Assembly: GCF_019400745.1 (NCBI RefSeq)
Contig: NZ_WJIB01000012.1
Span: 103,145 to 167,144 of the forward strand
From: Cohnella sp. CFH 77786
Lineage (GTDB): Bacteria > Bacillota > Bacilli > Paenibacillales > Paenibacillaceae
Direction of reading: 5' to 3'
DNA: 64,000 nt
Shown piece by piece: positions 42,471 through 52,100 of the stretch; within the stretch, counting starts at the first letter, position 1; each line of letters opens with the position of its first letter. Below the pieces are notes generated by a model, which saw only the letters and a list, made by a program, of their open reading frames with translations, was not told where the DNA came from and ran no database searches. The position numbers and the translations under genes were made by a program.

Positions 42471-43250
42471 TTATACGAGCTTCTTGCGGAGATATCCCGA
42501 TATCGCGTCGATGATCGTGACCGTGACGATGATTCCCAGCAGGATGATGCCTACCCGGTCCCAATTCCTCGTCGACAGCGCGAAAATAAGCGGCGTCCCG
42601 ATGCCGCCGGCCCCGATCGCCCCCAGAATGGCGGCGGAACGGACGTTGATCTCGAAACGGTACAGCGTGTAGGAGAGGAACTCGGGCAAGATTTGCGGGA
42701 TAACGGCGAACCGGATCGTTTGGATCCGATTCGCGCCGGTCGCCGTCAGGGCCTCCATCGCGCCGGTCTCCATATTCTCGATCGATTCGGAATAGAGCTT
42801 GCTCAGCATGCCGACGGAATGCAAGCCGAGCGCGAGCACCCCGGCGAAAGCGCCCGGGCCGACGGCTACGATGAACAGGAGGGCCATGACGATTTCCGGG
42901 AAGGTTCTCAGAAAGCTAAGCGCGGCCTTGCCGGGCCAGGAATACCATTTGCGCTTGAATTGGTTGCTTGCGGCCAGGAAGGCGAGCGGAACGCCGATGA
43001 CCGCGGACACGAACGTGCCGAGCGCGGCGATCGCGAGCGTATCAAGCAGCCCGCGCAGCAAATCTTCCCCGTCCGGCAAATACACGAAATCCCAATCCGG
43101 ATGGAACAATCCCGAGACGATGTTACCCGTCACTTCCCCGGCCGTTTCTTTGAAGGAGGCAGCCGGCAGCCCGTAGAACGCCCAGACATATACCGCGGCC
43201 ACGACGGCAAGGGCGAGCCAGGTTCTGCTTCTTGTCCGGTTCATAGCCAT
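42471..43250 (-). CDS. phnE: phosphonate ABC transporter permease
   Basis: The 259-residue membrane protein contains LGLHSVGMLSKLYSESIENM and AILGAIGAGGIGTPL, the PhnE signature. It overlaps the previous permease gene by 10 bases. It is one of two PhnE-like permeases that likely form a heterodimer with PhnC. About six helices. Confidence 0.95.
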   Translation of the reverse strand: MAMNRTRSRTWLALAVVAAVYVWAFYGLPAASFKETAGEVTGNIVSGLFHPDWDFVYLPDGEDLLRGLLDTLAIAALGTFVSAVIGVPLAFLAASNQFKRKWYSWPGKAALSFLRTFPEIVMALLFIVAVGPGAFAGVLALGLHSVGMLSKLYSESIENMETGAMEALTATGANRIQTIRFAVIPQILPEFLSYTLYRFEINVRSAAILGAIGAGGIGTPLIFALSTRNWDRVGIILLGIIVTVTIIDAISGYLRKKLV

Positions 43251-44032
43251 TTCTCCCTCACTTTCACGGTAATGAAGTCGATGATAAGAACGACGGCAAG
43301 CGTGAACAGGATGATGGACGACGTTTTGTCGTATTTCAGCAGGCCCAGCGTCCGTTCATAAAACAGTCCGATTCCTCCCGCGCCCACGAGCCCGAGGACG
43401 GCGGCCGCCCGAACGTTTACCTCGAAGGTATAGAGAAAGTACGAAACGAAAGGGCCCGTCACTTGCGGCACGACCCCGAAATGGATCCACTGCAGCTTGT
43501 TCGCCCCGACCGCGGTCATCGCTTCGAGCGGCCCCGGGTCGATCGCCTCGACCGACTCGTACGTCAATTTGGCGATCAGCCCGAAGGAGAACAGCGTGAG
43601 CGCGAAAATGCCGGCCCACGGCCCGATGCCGAAGATGGCCACGAATACCGCCGCCAATAGCAGATCCGGAACCGTTCGGACCAAGTTCAGGATGAACCGT
43701 GCCGGATAATAGAGGAACGGGGAGCGGGCGACATTGCGGGCCGATAGCAGCGCGATCGGGATCGCCAGCGCCGCCCCGAACGTCGTGCCGGCTACCGCCA
43801 TCCGGATCGTCTCCCACATGGCGTCCGTGATTTTGCTGAAGTAGCTCCAGTCCGGCGGCACCATCTCTCCGAGAAGCCTTCCGATATTGGGCAGCCCGTC
43901 TGCCAGTTTGAGAAAATCGGCTCCGGTCTTCACGCCGCTGGACCAGAGCAGAAGCACGATCAGGGCGAACGTGAGGTAGCTTTTGATGCGGCTTGGCGGT
44001 TTGGGGATCGGTGGCAGCGTAGATGTTTTCAT
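43241..44032 (-). CDS. phnE: phosphonate ABC transporter permease
   Basis: The 263-residue membrane protein has [21 protein letters not shown] and the [19 protein letters not shown] region, also PhnE-like. It is paralogous to the next gene. It overlaps phnC by 4 bases (ATGA). Confidence 0.94.
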   Translation of the reverse strand: MKTSTLPPIPKPPSRIKSYLTFALIVLLLWSSGVKTGADFLKLADGLPNIGRLLGEMVPPDWSYFSKITDAMWETIRMAVAGTTFGAALAIPIALLSARNVARSPFLYYPARFILNLVRTVPDLLLAAVFVAIFGIGPWAGIFALTLFSFGLIAKLTYESVEAIDPGPLEAMTAVGANKLQWIHFGVVPQVTGPFVSYFLYTFEVNVRAAAVLGLVGAGGIGLFYERTLGLLKYDKTSSIILFTLAVVLIIDFITVKVREKWL

Positions 44033-44814
44033 GCGTGAATCCTCGCATTCATGGGCGTGTCCCGCGTTTCGGATTCGGCTGCACTTCCGTAAATGCCGGC
44101 GAACGCCTCGTCGGTCGCGGTCTCCGCCGGCCCGTCGAACACGACCGACCCGACCCGCATGCCGATGATCCGGGTCGCATATTCCCGAGCCAGCTCGACA
44201 TCATGAAGGTTGACGACCATCGTGATGCCCGATTCCCGGTTGATCCGCCGCAAATCGTCCATGACCTGGCGCGTCGTCAGCGGATCCAGCGAGGCGACGG
44301 GCTCGTCGGCGAGGATGATTTTCGCTTCCTGGGCCAAGGCGCGGGCGATGGACACGCGCTGCTGCTGTCCGCCCGACAGCTGGTCGGCGCGGACGTAGGC
44401 TTTCTCCCCGAGATTGACGCGCCTCAGCGCTTGATGGGCCAGCTCGACATCCTCCTTGGGGAACAGGCCGAGCAAGGTCCTCATCGTAGAGTGGTAGCCT
44501 ACTCTTCCGGAGAGCACGTTGCGGAGCACGGAAGACCGTTTGACGAGATTGAAATTTTGGAAAATCATTCCGATATCCCGGCGGATCCGCCTGAGCTTCT
44601 CGCCGGACGCCGCGGTGATCGACTTGCCGTCCACCAGGATTTCGCCTTCCGTAATTTCGTGCAGCCGGTTGATCGACCGCAGCAGCGTCGATTTGCCGGC
44701 GCCCGACAAGCCGACGATCACGACGAATTCGCCGGGGGCGATCGTCAGATTGACGCGGTTTAACCCTCTGGTCCCGTTTGCGTACGTTTTCGAAACGTTG
44801 TTGAACTTGATCAT
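44029..44814 (-). CDS. phnC: phosphonate ABC transporter ATP-binding protein
   Basis: The 261-residue ATPase has Walker [15 protein letters not shown], signature [15 protein letters not shown], Walker [14 protein letters not shown] and H-loop [12 protein letters not shown]. PhnC is the ATPase of the phosphonate importer. It is the first gene of phnC-phnE-phnE and has PhoP-box-like repeats upstream. Confidence 0.96.
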   Translation of the reverse strand: MIKFNNVSKTYANGTRGLNRVNLTIAPGEFVVIVGLSGAGKSTLLRSINRLHEITEGEILVDGKSITAASGEKLRRIRRDIGMIFQNFNLVKRSSVLRNVLSGRVGYHSTMRTLLGLFPKEDVELAHQALRRVNLGEKAYVRADQLSGGQQQRVSIARALAQEAKIILADEPVASLDPLTTRQVMDDLRRINRESGITMVVNLHDVELAREYATRIIGMRVGSVVFDGPAETATDEAFAGIYGSAAESETRDTPMNARIHA

Positions 44815-44904
44815 GGCCCTCCAACTTTCCTTGGATTTAAGCGCGGGAGCATTTCCCGAACTCTACCAGTATCCGCGATGAAGGAGAAGGGCGTTTTGCG
44901 GTTA

Positions 44905-44921
44905 TGTAAATTTCGTGTTAA
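44905..44921 (-). promoter_or_regulatory. PhoP-box-like repeats upstream of phnC
   Basis: On the minus strand TTAACA (44916-44921) and TTTACA (44905-44910) are 11 bases apart with a CGAAA spacer, the classical Bacillus PhoP box layout. They lie about 100 bases upstream of the phnC start. Confidence 0.6.
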
Positions 44922-45008
44922 AACGAGTCGAAAATACAATTTTTTTATCGCGATCGTGCGGATTGGGCGTGCTTGTCGGGTAGACAATCGTCAGCTTCCA
45001 ACGCTATC

Positions 45009-45590
45009 CCCTTCGCTCAGTTTTGCTGCTCGTATTCCCGCTGTCGCCGCCATCCCCTTCGCTCAGTTTTGCTGCTCGTATTCCCGCTGTAGCCGCTATC
45101 CCCTTCGCTCAGTTTTGCTGCTCGTATTCCCGCTGTAGCCGCCATCCCCTTCACTCAGTTTTGTTGCTCGTATCCCCGCTATCCCCTTCACTCAGTTTTG
45201 CTGCTCGTATTCCCGCTGTAGCCGCCATCCCCTTCACTCAGTTTTGTTGCTCGTATCCCCGCTATCCCCTTCACTCAGTTTTGCTGCTCGTATTCCCGCT
45301 GTAGCCGCTATCCCATTCGCTCAGTTTTGCTGCTCGTATTCCCGCTGTCGCCGCCATCCCCTTCACTCAGTTTTGTTGCTCGTATCCCCGCTATCCCCTT
45401 CACTCCGTTTTGCTGCTCGTATTCCCGCTGTAGCCGCTATCCCATTCGCTCAGTTTTGTTGCTCGTATCCCCGCTATTGCCGCTATCCCCTTCCCTCAGT
45501 CGCCGAGACTCCGCTCTCGACATTATCCCTTTCGCTCAGATTCCTCACACTTCCCTTTTCGCCGCTATCCCCTTTGCTCAGATACCGGTC
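45009..45590. repeat. 46-bp tandem repeat array
   Basis: About 12 copies of a 46-base unit containing CCCCTTCGCTCAGTTTTGCT and CTCGTATTCCCGCTGTAGCC. Some copies are shortened to 37 bases by loss of nine. Spurious long frames are open across it because of low stop content. It lies between phnC and the 50-bp array. Confidence 0.93.
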
Positions 45591-45613
45591 ATCCTGAGCT
45601 AAAGGGATAGCGG
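45562..45613. repeat. inverted repeat at the junction of two arrays
   Basis: CCGCTATCCCCTTTGCTCAG (45562-45581) is inverted, with 2-3 differences, at 45594-45613. The left arm is the last unit of the 46-bp array, so one unit appears to have been copied in reverse. Confidence 0.72.
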
Positions 45614-45667
45614 TCAAAGTACGGGTCAAATGAAGCAGACCGCTTGCATATTGAATAGACAAGTAGC

Positions 45668-46325
45668 GCAGAACGGGCAAAATAGCAGACCGCGGGCGCT
45701 AACTCGGAGGTGTGATGAGATTACACGGCAGAACGTGGAATTTAGTGCACCTCGGACGTTATTTCGGCGATGTGGCGGCAGAACGTGCAAAATAGTGCAC
45801 CTCGTACGCTATTTCGGCGGTGGGACGGCAGAACGTGCGATTTAGTGCACCTCGGACGCTATTTCGGCGGTGTGGCAGCAGAACGTGGAATTTAGTGCAC
45901 CTCGGACGCTATTTCGGCGGTGTGGCAGCAGAACGTGCGAATTAGTGCATCTCGTACGTTATTTCGGCGATATGGCGGCAGAACGTGCGAATTAGTGCAT
46001 CTCGTACATTATTTCGGCGATATGGCGGCAGAACGTGCGAATTAGTGCATCTCGTACGTTATTTCGGCGATATGGCGGCAGAACTTGCGAATTAGTGCAC
46101 CTCGGACGCTATTTCGGCGATGCGGCGGCAGAACGTGCGAATTAGTGCACCTCGGACGCTATTTCGGCGATGCGGCGGCAGAACGTGCGAATTAGTGCAC
46201 CTCTGACGCTATTTCGGCGATGCGGCGGCAGAACGTGCAAAATAGTGCACCTCGGACGTTATTTCGTCGATATGGCGGCAGAACGTGGAAAATAGTACAC
46301 CTAGTACGCTATTTCGGCGGTGTGC
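45668..46325. repeat. 50-bp tandem repeat array
   Basis: About 13 units of 50 bases with CAGAACGTGCGAATTAGTGC followed by ACCTCGGACGCTATTTCGGC. The phase is exact, for example GAAC at 46081 and 46131. Variation is mostly point changes. It shares CG(C/T)TATTTCGGC with the 51-bp array near 37.7 kb. Confidence 0.93.
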
Positions 46326-46364
46326 TGAGGGAGCGACGGGTACCATCCCCTCTTAACGAGAAGA

Positions 46365-46395
46365 ACCGCCAGGGAACGCGAAGTTCCCTGGCGGT
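46365..46395 (-). terminator. rho-independent terminator after rbsK
   Basis: ACCGCCAGGGAAC pairs with GTTCCCTGGCGGT around GCGAA, and on the minus strand TTCTTCTC follows. It ends the rbsK transcript and separates it from the array. Confidence 0.88.
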
Positions 46396-46411
46396 GAGTC
46401 TGAAAGGACCT

Positions 46412-47305
46412 TCAGCCTAGCACTTCCGACAAAACGGGGATCGAATCCTGCGCGCCGGGTCGGGTGACGGAGATCGCGGCCGCGCGTTGGGCGATGTCGA
46501 CGGCTTCGTCCATCGTCTTGCCCGACACGATCATCGCGGCCAGTGTGCCGGAAAAGGTGTCTCCGGCCGCCGTCGAGTCCACCGCGATGACGCGGAGGCC
46601 TTCCTTGTAAATGTTCTCGGTGCCGTTATAGTATACGACGCCTTTGTCTCCGAGCGTGATGAGCGGGAACCGGATGCCTTTGGCCTTCAGCAGGTTCAAG
46701 GCCATCATCGCGTCCTCTACCCCGCGAACCTGGATGCCCGTATACATGCCGACTTCCAATTCGTTCGGCGAGAAATAGTCGATCCCGACCAGCATCGATT
46801 CGTCCAGCGGCACGGCCGGCGCCGGATTCAGGAAGACCGGAACCTTGCCCTTGGCCAGTTCGATCGCCCGATAAACGGCCGCGAGCGGGATTTCCAGCTG
46901 CAGCATGACGGCGGAAGCGGACAGGATTTCGTCCTGGTGCCGGTCGATATAAGCGGGGGTGACCGTCTTGTTCGCGCCGCCTTCGAGAATGATGCGGTTG
47001 TTCCCGGCGCAGACCGTAATGGCCGCCACTCCGGTATTCACGCCCGGTTCCGTCTCGAGACAGCCGGTCTGCACTCCATAGCGCGCCAGGTTCTCCGAAA
47101 TCGATTGCCCGAAGACGTCGTCTCCAACTTTCCCCAACAGCCACGTAGGAGCGCCCATCTTCGCGCAGGCGACGGCCTGATTGGCCCCCTTGCCTCCCGC
47201 CGACAGGAAGAACCCGGTTCCGTTCAACGTCTCCCCGGCTTCCGGCATCCGGACCGTCTTCATGACCATATCCATGTTCGCGCTGCCGATCACGATAATC
47301 TTCAT
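46412..47305 (-). CDS. rbsK: ribokinase (PfkB family)
   Basis: The 297-residue protein starts MKIIVIGSANMDMVMKTVRMP. It has GGKGANQAVA and the C-terminal PfkB motif VDSTAAGDTFSG with the catalytic Asp. It phosphorylates ribose or a related sugar. The next gene upstream on the same strand is a Gfo/Idh/MocA oxidoreductase, so a small sugar operon is likely. Substrate identity is inferred. Confidence 0.9.
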   Translation of the reverse strand: MKIIVIGSANMDMVMKTVRMPEAGETLNGTGFFLSAGGKGANQAVACAKMGAPTWLLGKVGDDVFGQSISENLARYGVQTGCLETEPGVNTGVAAITVCAGNNRIILEGGANKTVTPAYIDRHQDEILSASAVMLQLEIPLAAVYRAIELAKGKVPVFLNPAPAVPLDESMLVGIDYFSPNELEVGMYTGIQVRGVEDAMMALNLLKAKGIRFPLITLGDKGVVYYNGTENIYKEGLRVIAVDSTAAGDTFSGTLAAMIVSGKTMDEAVDIAQRAAAISVTRPGAQDSIPVLSEVLG

Positions 47306-47321
47306 TTTCCCAGCCTGCCTC

Positions 47322-48302
47322 CTATCGATCCGCTGGATAGACCAGCCCCAACTGCCTCCGAGCCTCGTCTACGATTTCGAGCGTCAGGAGAGAGTTGGCA
47401 TGCGAATTGATTGCCGATTCCGTCTGCCCCGATCGGACAAGCCCGATAAACTCGCGAATCTCGTACGCCATCGCGTGGATGCTCTGGGGCAACGTGAGAT
47501 CTTCCTCCCTGCCGTCCCGGTAGCGGATTTCCACCTGCTGCGGCTGGCTGATCCGGTGAATCAGCATGCTGCCCGCCTCCCCTTGGATTTCCGAAGGGAG
47601 CGCGGAATCGGCGATTTTGGAGTACATGATCACCGCGTCCATATCCGGATACTGCAGCAGCAAGCTGCCTTCGCCGTCGACGCCGGAATCGAGCATCACG
47701 CCGGTCGCTTGGATCCGGTGCGGCTTTCCGAACAGCACGGCCAGCGGATACACGCCGTATACGCCCAAATCCATGAGAGCGCCGTTCGAGAAAACGGGAT
47801 TAAACGCATTCGGAAGCTCGCCGCGCTTGTACGCATCGTAACGCGAAGAGTATTGGCAGTAGTTGGCCACATAACGGCGCACCTTCCCCAGCTTGGGCAA
47901 GTTCTCCCGGATCGCGCGGAAATTCGGAAGCAGCGTCGATTTCATCGCTTCCATGAGCACGACGCCGTTGCGCGCCGCTGCTTCCGCCATCGCCCGAAAT
48001 TCCTTCGCGCTGGAAGCGGCCGGCTTCTCGCATAGTACGTGCTTGCCGCGGTTCATGCAGAGAATCGCCTGCTCCGCATGAAGCGAATTCGGGCTGGCGA
48101 TATACACGGCATCGATCGTATCGCTCGCCGCCATCGCGGCAAGATCCGTGAACGTATGCGCGGCTCCGTGCTTCGACGCGAATGCCCGGGCCTTCTCCTC
48201 CGTGCGCGAATACACCGCCGCCAGCTCGAACCCCTCGACCTCGCGCGCCGCCTCGAGGAACTGATCTACAATCCAATTGGTACCGATGATTCCGAAACGC
48301 AT
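47322..48302 (-). CDS. Gfo/Idh/MocA-family NAD(P)-dependent oxidoreductase
   Basis: The 326-residue protein starts MRFGIIGTNWIVDQFLEA. GKHVLCEKPAASSAKEF contains the family EKP motif. Rossmann N-domain followed by an alpha/beta C-domain (KIADSALPSEIQGEAGS). It acts on sugars or cyclitols; specificity is not visible. AAGGAG precedes the ATG. It lies 16 bases upstream of rbsK on the same strand. Confidence 0.92.
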   Translation of the reverse strand: MRFGIIGTNWIVDQFLEAAREVEGFELAAVYSRTEEKARAFASKHGAAHTFTDLAAMAASDTIDAVYIASPNSLHAEQAILCMNRGKHVLCEKPAASSAKEFRAMAEAAARNGVVLMEAMKSTLLPNFRAIRENLPKLGKVRRYVANYCQYSSRYDAYKRGELPNAFNPVFSNGALMDLGVYGVYPLAVLFGKPHRIQATGVMLDSGVDGEGSLLLQYPDMDAVIMYSKIADSALPSEIQGEAGSMLIHRISQPQQVEIRYRDGREEDLTLPQSIHAMAYEIREFIGLVRSGQTESAINSHANSLLTLEIVDEARRQLGLVYPADR

Positions 48303-48319
48303 GCTTCTGCTCCTTCGCG

Positions 48320-48508
48320 TTACACGCCCGTTCTTTTTTTCTGGTTGTTCGGCTTCTTCTTGATCTGGCTCTTCATTCGCTTCGTCTCCGTGCTGAAATG
48401 GTCCTGCCGTGCCTTGGCGGGGGACGACGCTTGCTTCTTCTGCTCCAGCTTGCGCTTCATGGCCTCGGCCAGGCTGATTTTCTTCGGCGGTTGGCCGGAT
48501 TCCGACAT
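48320..48508 (-). CDS. small basic hypothetical protein (62 aa)
   Basis: It starts MSESGQPPKKISLAEAMKRK and is lysine-rich, with a probable helix LAEAMKRKLEQKKQ. ATG 48508 follows GAGGTG with 9-base spacing. It is just upstream of the oxidoreductase gene. The family is not recognised. Confidence 0.55.
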   Translation of the reverse strand: MSESGQPPKKISLAEAMKRKLEQKKQASSPAKARQDHFSTETKRMKSQIKKKPNNQKKRTGV

Positions 48509-48656
48509 GGGATCGATCACCTCGTTGGATTCGCTTTTGTTCCATTATGGCTTACTTTTCGGCTTCCATCCAGCAGCCTCGCCGTTCCGGAGCCTCGGCA
48601 TCGTTCTCGCCCGGCGATTCTTCCAGATTCGACATACGAACTGACGTTCCATATGT

Positions 48657-48662
48657 TATAAT
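48657..48662 (+). promoter_or_regulatory. extended -10 promoter of the holin-like toxin gene
   Basis: TGTTATAAT at 48654-48662 is an extended -10 (TG-N-TATAAT). The -35 is poor. It lies about 60 bases upstream of the toxin start. Confidence 0.55.
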
Positions 48663-48722
48663 CCTTATAGGTACATAAAACGGCTGGCAAGGGCGGTCGG
48701 CTAATCTCCCGGAAGGGAGGTG

Positions 48723-48842
48723 ATGCCTGTGGAGGTTAAAGACGCTTTGACGCTTATGATCGGCTCCGGCACGTTGCTCGTCGCGCTGCTGTCGCTGGTC
48801 GTGACCATCGTCACGGCGATTAACCAAAACAAAAAGAAATAG
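48723..48842 (+). CDS. holin-like type I toxin (TxpA/Hol_Tox family)
   Basis: The 39-residue protein starts MPVEVKDALTLMIGSGTLL, then the hydrophobic VALLSLVVTIVTAIN, and ends QNKKK. A short membrane-spanning helix with a basic tail, after LTLMI, is the Hol_Tox pattern. GGGAGGTGATG contains a strong ribosome binding site that overlaps the start region. The 3' region holds hairpins and a terminator, as in type I toxin-antitoxin loci where an antisense RNA controls the toxin. Confidence 0.78.
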   Translation: MPVEVKDALTLMIGSGTLLVALLSLVVTIVTAINQNKKK

Positions 48843-48911
48843 ACCGCCCCCACCAAGGAATCGGTCTATTTCCTACCCGATTTAGCAGCCGACCGCCTTT
48901 GAAGCGGTTTA
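48840..48911. other. toxin 3' structured region, likely antisense-RNA overlap
   Basis: Two hairpins follow the toxin stop: TAGACCG...CGGTCTA (48840-48868) and GACCGC-CTTTGAA-GCGGTT (48891-48909). A related copy of the second is at 18436-18460. In this toxin class the antisense antitoxin is transcribed from the opposite strand here. I cannot place its promoter from sequence alone. Confidence 0.45.
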
Positions 48912-48920
48912 TGTGCCTGG

Positions 48921-48948
48921 GGGGCCGGTTGCCGCCGGCCCCTCTTTT
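48921..48948 (+). terminator. rho-independent terminator of the toxin mRNA
   Basis: GGGGCCGG pairs with CCGGCCCC around TTGCCG, followed by TCTTTT. It fits the end of the toxin transcript. Confidence 0.9.
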
Positions 48949-49103
48949 AATTCGATTATAACGCGGCCCCCCCATACCTGCAACTATCGTCCTGCGATAC
49001 GCCCGTTTGTTCCGCCGGAGCCTTGGCGGGAGCCGGCACCGGAATGGAAGGCCGCGCGCTTTGCTATGATGAGAAGAATAGACGAACGATTAGGAGCCTG
49101 AAC

Positions 49104-52100
49104 ATGAGGCTGCAGTTTTCCTTGAAGACCATCCGGTCGTTGTGCGGCCAGGTTTCCTATGCCAAAGGCGAAACCCTCTGCCGCGCAGGCAAAGTGGAAA
49201 TCACCCGCTACGACGCTGCGGCGGGCATTTGCGAAGCTATCGTCAAAGGACGGAACGGCAATCTTCTCGTTTCGATTGCCGCCGATCCGCAGGAGGAGAT
49301 CGATGCCCGCTGCTCCTGCCCTACTCTCGGCTCCTATGACCGCTGCTGCCAGCACATCGCCGCCGTCCTCCTGAGTCTGCGGGATATTCCCGCGGATGGA
49401 GCCGCGACCGTTCAGGCCTCGGCTCCTCCCGGTGATTTCAGCTTGACCGAGAGTGTCCTCGGCTTGTTCGCGAGCCCGCCGAAGTCTCCGGCCAGCACGC
49501 GCATCGTGCAGGATGCCCGGCCGCTTCTGGACGTGGAATTCACCTGCAGGCCGGTCCCTTACGGTTACCGCAAGCTGATGTTGGGCATCGAGATGAAGGC
49601 GGGACCTAAACGGTTGTACGTCGTGCAGAAAATTCGCGAATTCCTGGACCGGGTCGACCGGCGGGAGCCTTATGCGTTCTCCGGCCATTTCGCCTACGAG
49701 CCGAGCCTCCACGGCTTCCGCCCGGAAGACGGCGCCGTCCTCCGGCAGCTCACCCGGGTTTTGCGCCACGAGAAAATGTACCGGGACGCCTCGAATCCGT
49801 TTGCCACGGACACGCAACGGATCAGCGGCGACCGGATGCTGCTCGTTCCGCCCGTGTTCTGGGACAACCTGCTCCCCCTGCTCGCGGCAGCGCCATCCGC
49901 GCGAATGGAACAAGACGACTACGTATCCGAAGGGATCCGGATCGTAAGCGAACCGCTGCCGCTCCGCTTTCGGCTCCAATTCTCCGCCTCCGGTACCTAT
50001 GAACTCGCAATCGACGGTTTGGACCGGATCGCCGTCATGGAATCTTACGGGATGGTCTTGCATGAAGCGCGAATCGTCAAGGTGAGGGACGATCTCTCGC
50101 ATCGGCTGGCGGAGTTCAAACGGATGCTGGAAACCTCCGGCAAGACCCGCCTTCCGGTCTCTCCCGCCCAAATCGGGGACTTCATGGAGAAGGTGGTCCC
50201 GGTTCTCATGAAGCTGGGAAGCGTCCGCATCGACGAAGCGGTCGCGGACCGGGTGACGCGGATCCCGCTGAAGGCCAAGCTGTACTTGGACCGCGTGAAG
50301 GACCGGCTGCTGGCCGGGCTGGAATTCCACTACGGAGAAATCGTGATCAATCCGCTGGAGACGGAAACCCGCAGGGGCGGCGACCGCATTCTCATGCGGG
50401 ACGGGGAACGGGAAACGCGGATTCTGGAGCTGATGGAGCAGATTCCTTTCGCGAAAACGGAGAGCGGATACTTCCTGGCGGAAGAAGAAGCGGAATACGA
50501 CTTCTTGTACCACGTCGTCCCGCAGCTGCAGAAGCTGGCGGACATCTACGCGACGTCCGCGGTCAAAACCAGGCTGTTCGCCGGCCATGCTCCTCCGCGG
50601 ATCATCGTCGATTCGGACGAACGAACGGATTGGCTCTATTGCCGCTTCGAGCTGGAAGGATTTCCGCCCAATGAAATCCGGCGCCTCGTGCAAGCCGTGG
50701 AAGAGAAGCGCAGGTTCTACAAAATGCCGAGCGGGGCCTTGATGCCGCTGGAAGGCGCGGAGCTTCAGGACATTATCCGATTCTTCCGCGAGGTGGGCAT
50801 CCGAAGCGAGAACGTGACCGGAGCGGAAATCAAGGTCCCTCTGGCCCGCGCCCTCCATCTGATGGATGCCGATGAGAGGCGGGCCGGCATTCGGCTGGGC
50901 AAGTCGTTCCGCAGGCTGCTCGAGGACATGAGAAACCCGGACAGCCTCGATTTCCCCGTGCCGGACAGCCTGGCGCCCGTGCTGCGGGACTACCAGAGGG
51001 TCGGCTATCAGTGGCTCAAAACGCTGACCCATTACCGTTTCGGAGGTATCCTCGCGGATGACATGGGACTGGGCAAAACCGTCCAAAGCATCGCCTTTCT
51101 GGTTTCCGTGCTGCCGGAAATCCGGGCGGAAGGGCTGCCGGCGCTGATCGTCGCTCCGTCCTCCCTGTTGTACAACTGGCGCAACGAACTGGAGAAGTTC
51201 GCCCCGGACGTCCGTGCGGTCGTCGCGGACGGCGGCAAGACGGAACGGAACCGGCTTCTGCGCTCGGAGCGGGCGGACGTGGTCATCACCTCGTACCCGC
51301 TGCTCCTCAAGGATCTCGAGCGGTTTGCCGGAATGGCGTTCCACACCGTGATTCTGGACGAGGCCCAAGCTTTCAAGAACCCGACGACGCAGACGGCGCA
51401 AGCCGTGAAGCAAATCGGGGCCCGTCACCGGTTCGCCTTGACCGGAACGCCGATCGAGAACCGCCTCGAAGAGCTGTGGTCCCTCTATGACGTCGTATGC
51501 CCCGGACTGTTCCCGGACCGCAAGGAGTTCGGCGAAATGTCCCGGGAAGCCGTGGCCAGGCGGATTCGCCCGTTCCTTCTGCGCCGGCTCAAGACCGACG
51601 TGCTGACGGAGCTGCCGGAGAAAATCGAGTCCGTGCAAGCTTCCGAGCTTCTGCCCGAGCAGAAGAAGTTATACCTCGCATACCTGGCCAAGCTGCAGAA
51701 AGATACGCTTAAGCACCTGGCCAAGGAAGGGCTCCACAAGAGCCGGATCAAAATTTTGGCCGGTCTGACCCGCCTCCGCCAGCTGTGCTGCCACCCGGCT
51801 CTGTTCATTCAAGATTACGCCGGCCGGTCGGCCAAATTCGAGCAGCTCCTGGAGATTCTGGAGGAATGCCGCGGCTCCGGCAAACGGGTGCTGGTGTTCT
51901 CCCAATTTACGGAGATGTTGAATCTGATCCGGCGGGAGATGGCCGGCCAAGGCGTGCCATTCTTCTACCTGGACGGACAAACGCCGTCCGCGGAGCGGGT
52001 GGAGCTGTGCAGCCGGTTCAACGAGGGCGAGCGGGAGCTCTTCCTCATCTCCCTCAAGGCGGGAGGAACCGGGCTCAACCTGACCGGAGCGGACACGGTC

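Noticed and set aside
44878..45602. Long plus-strand frames containing repeated LLLVFPLSP
   Set aside because: They are the 46-bp array read in three phases and lack a start signal.
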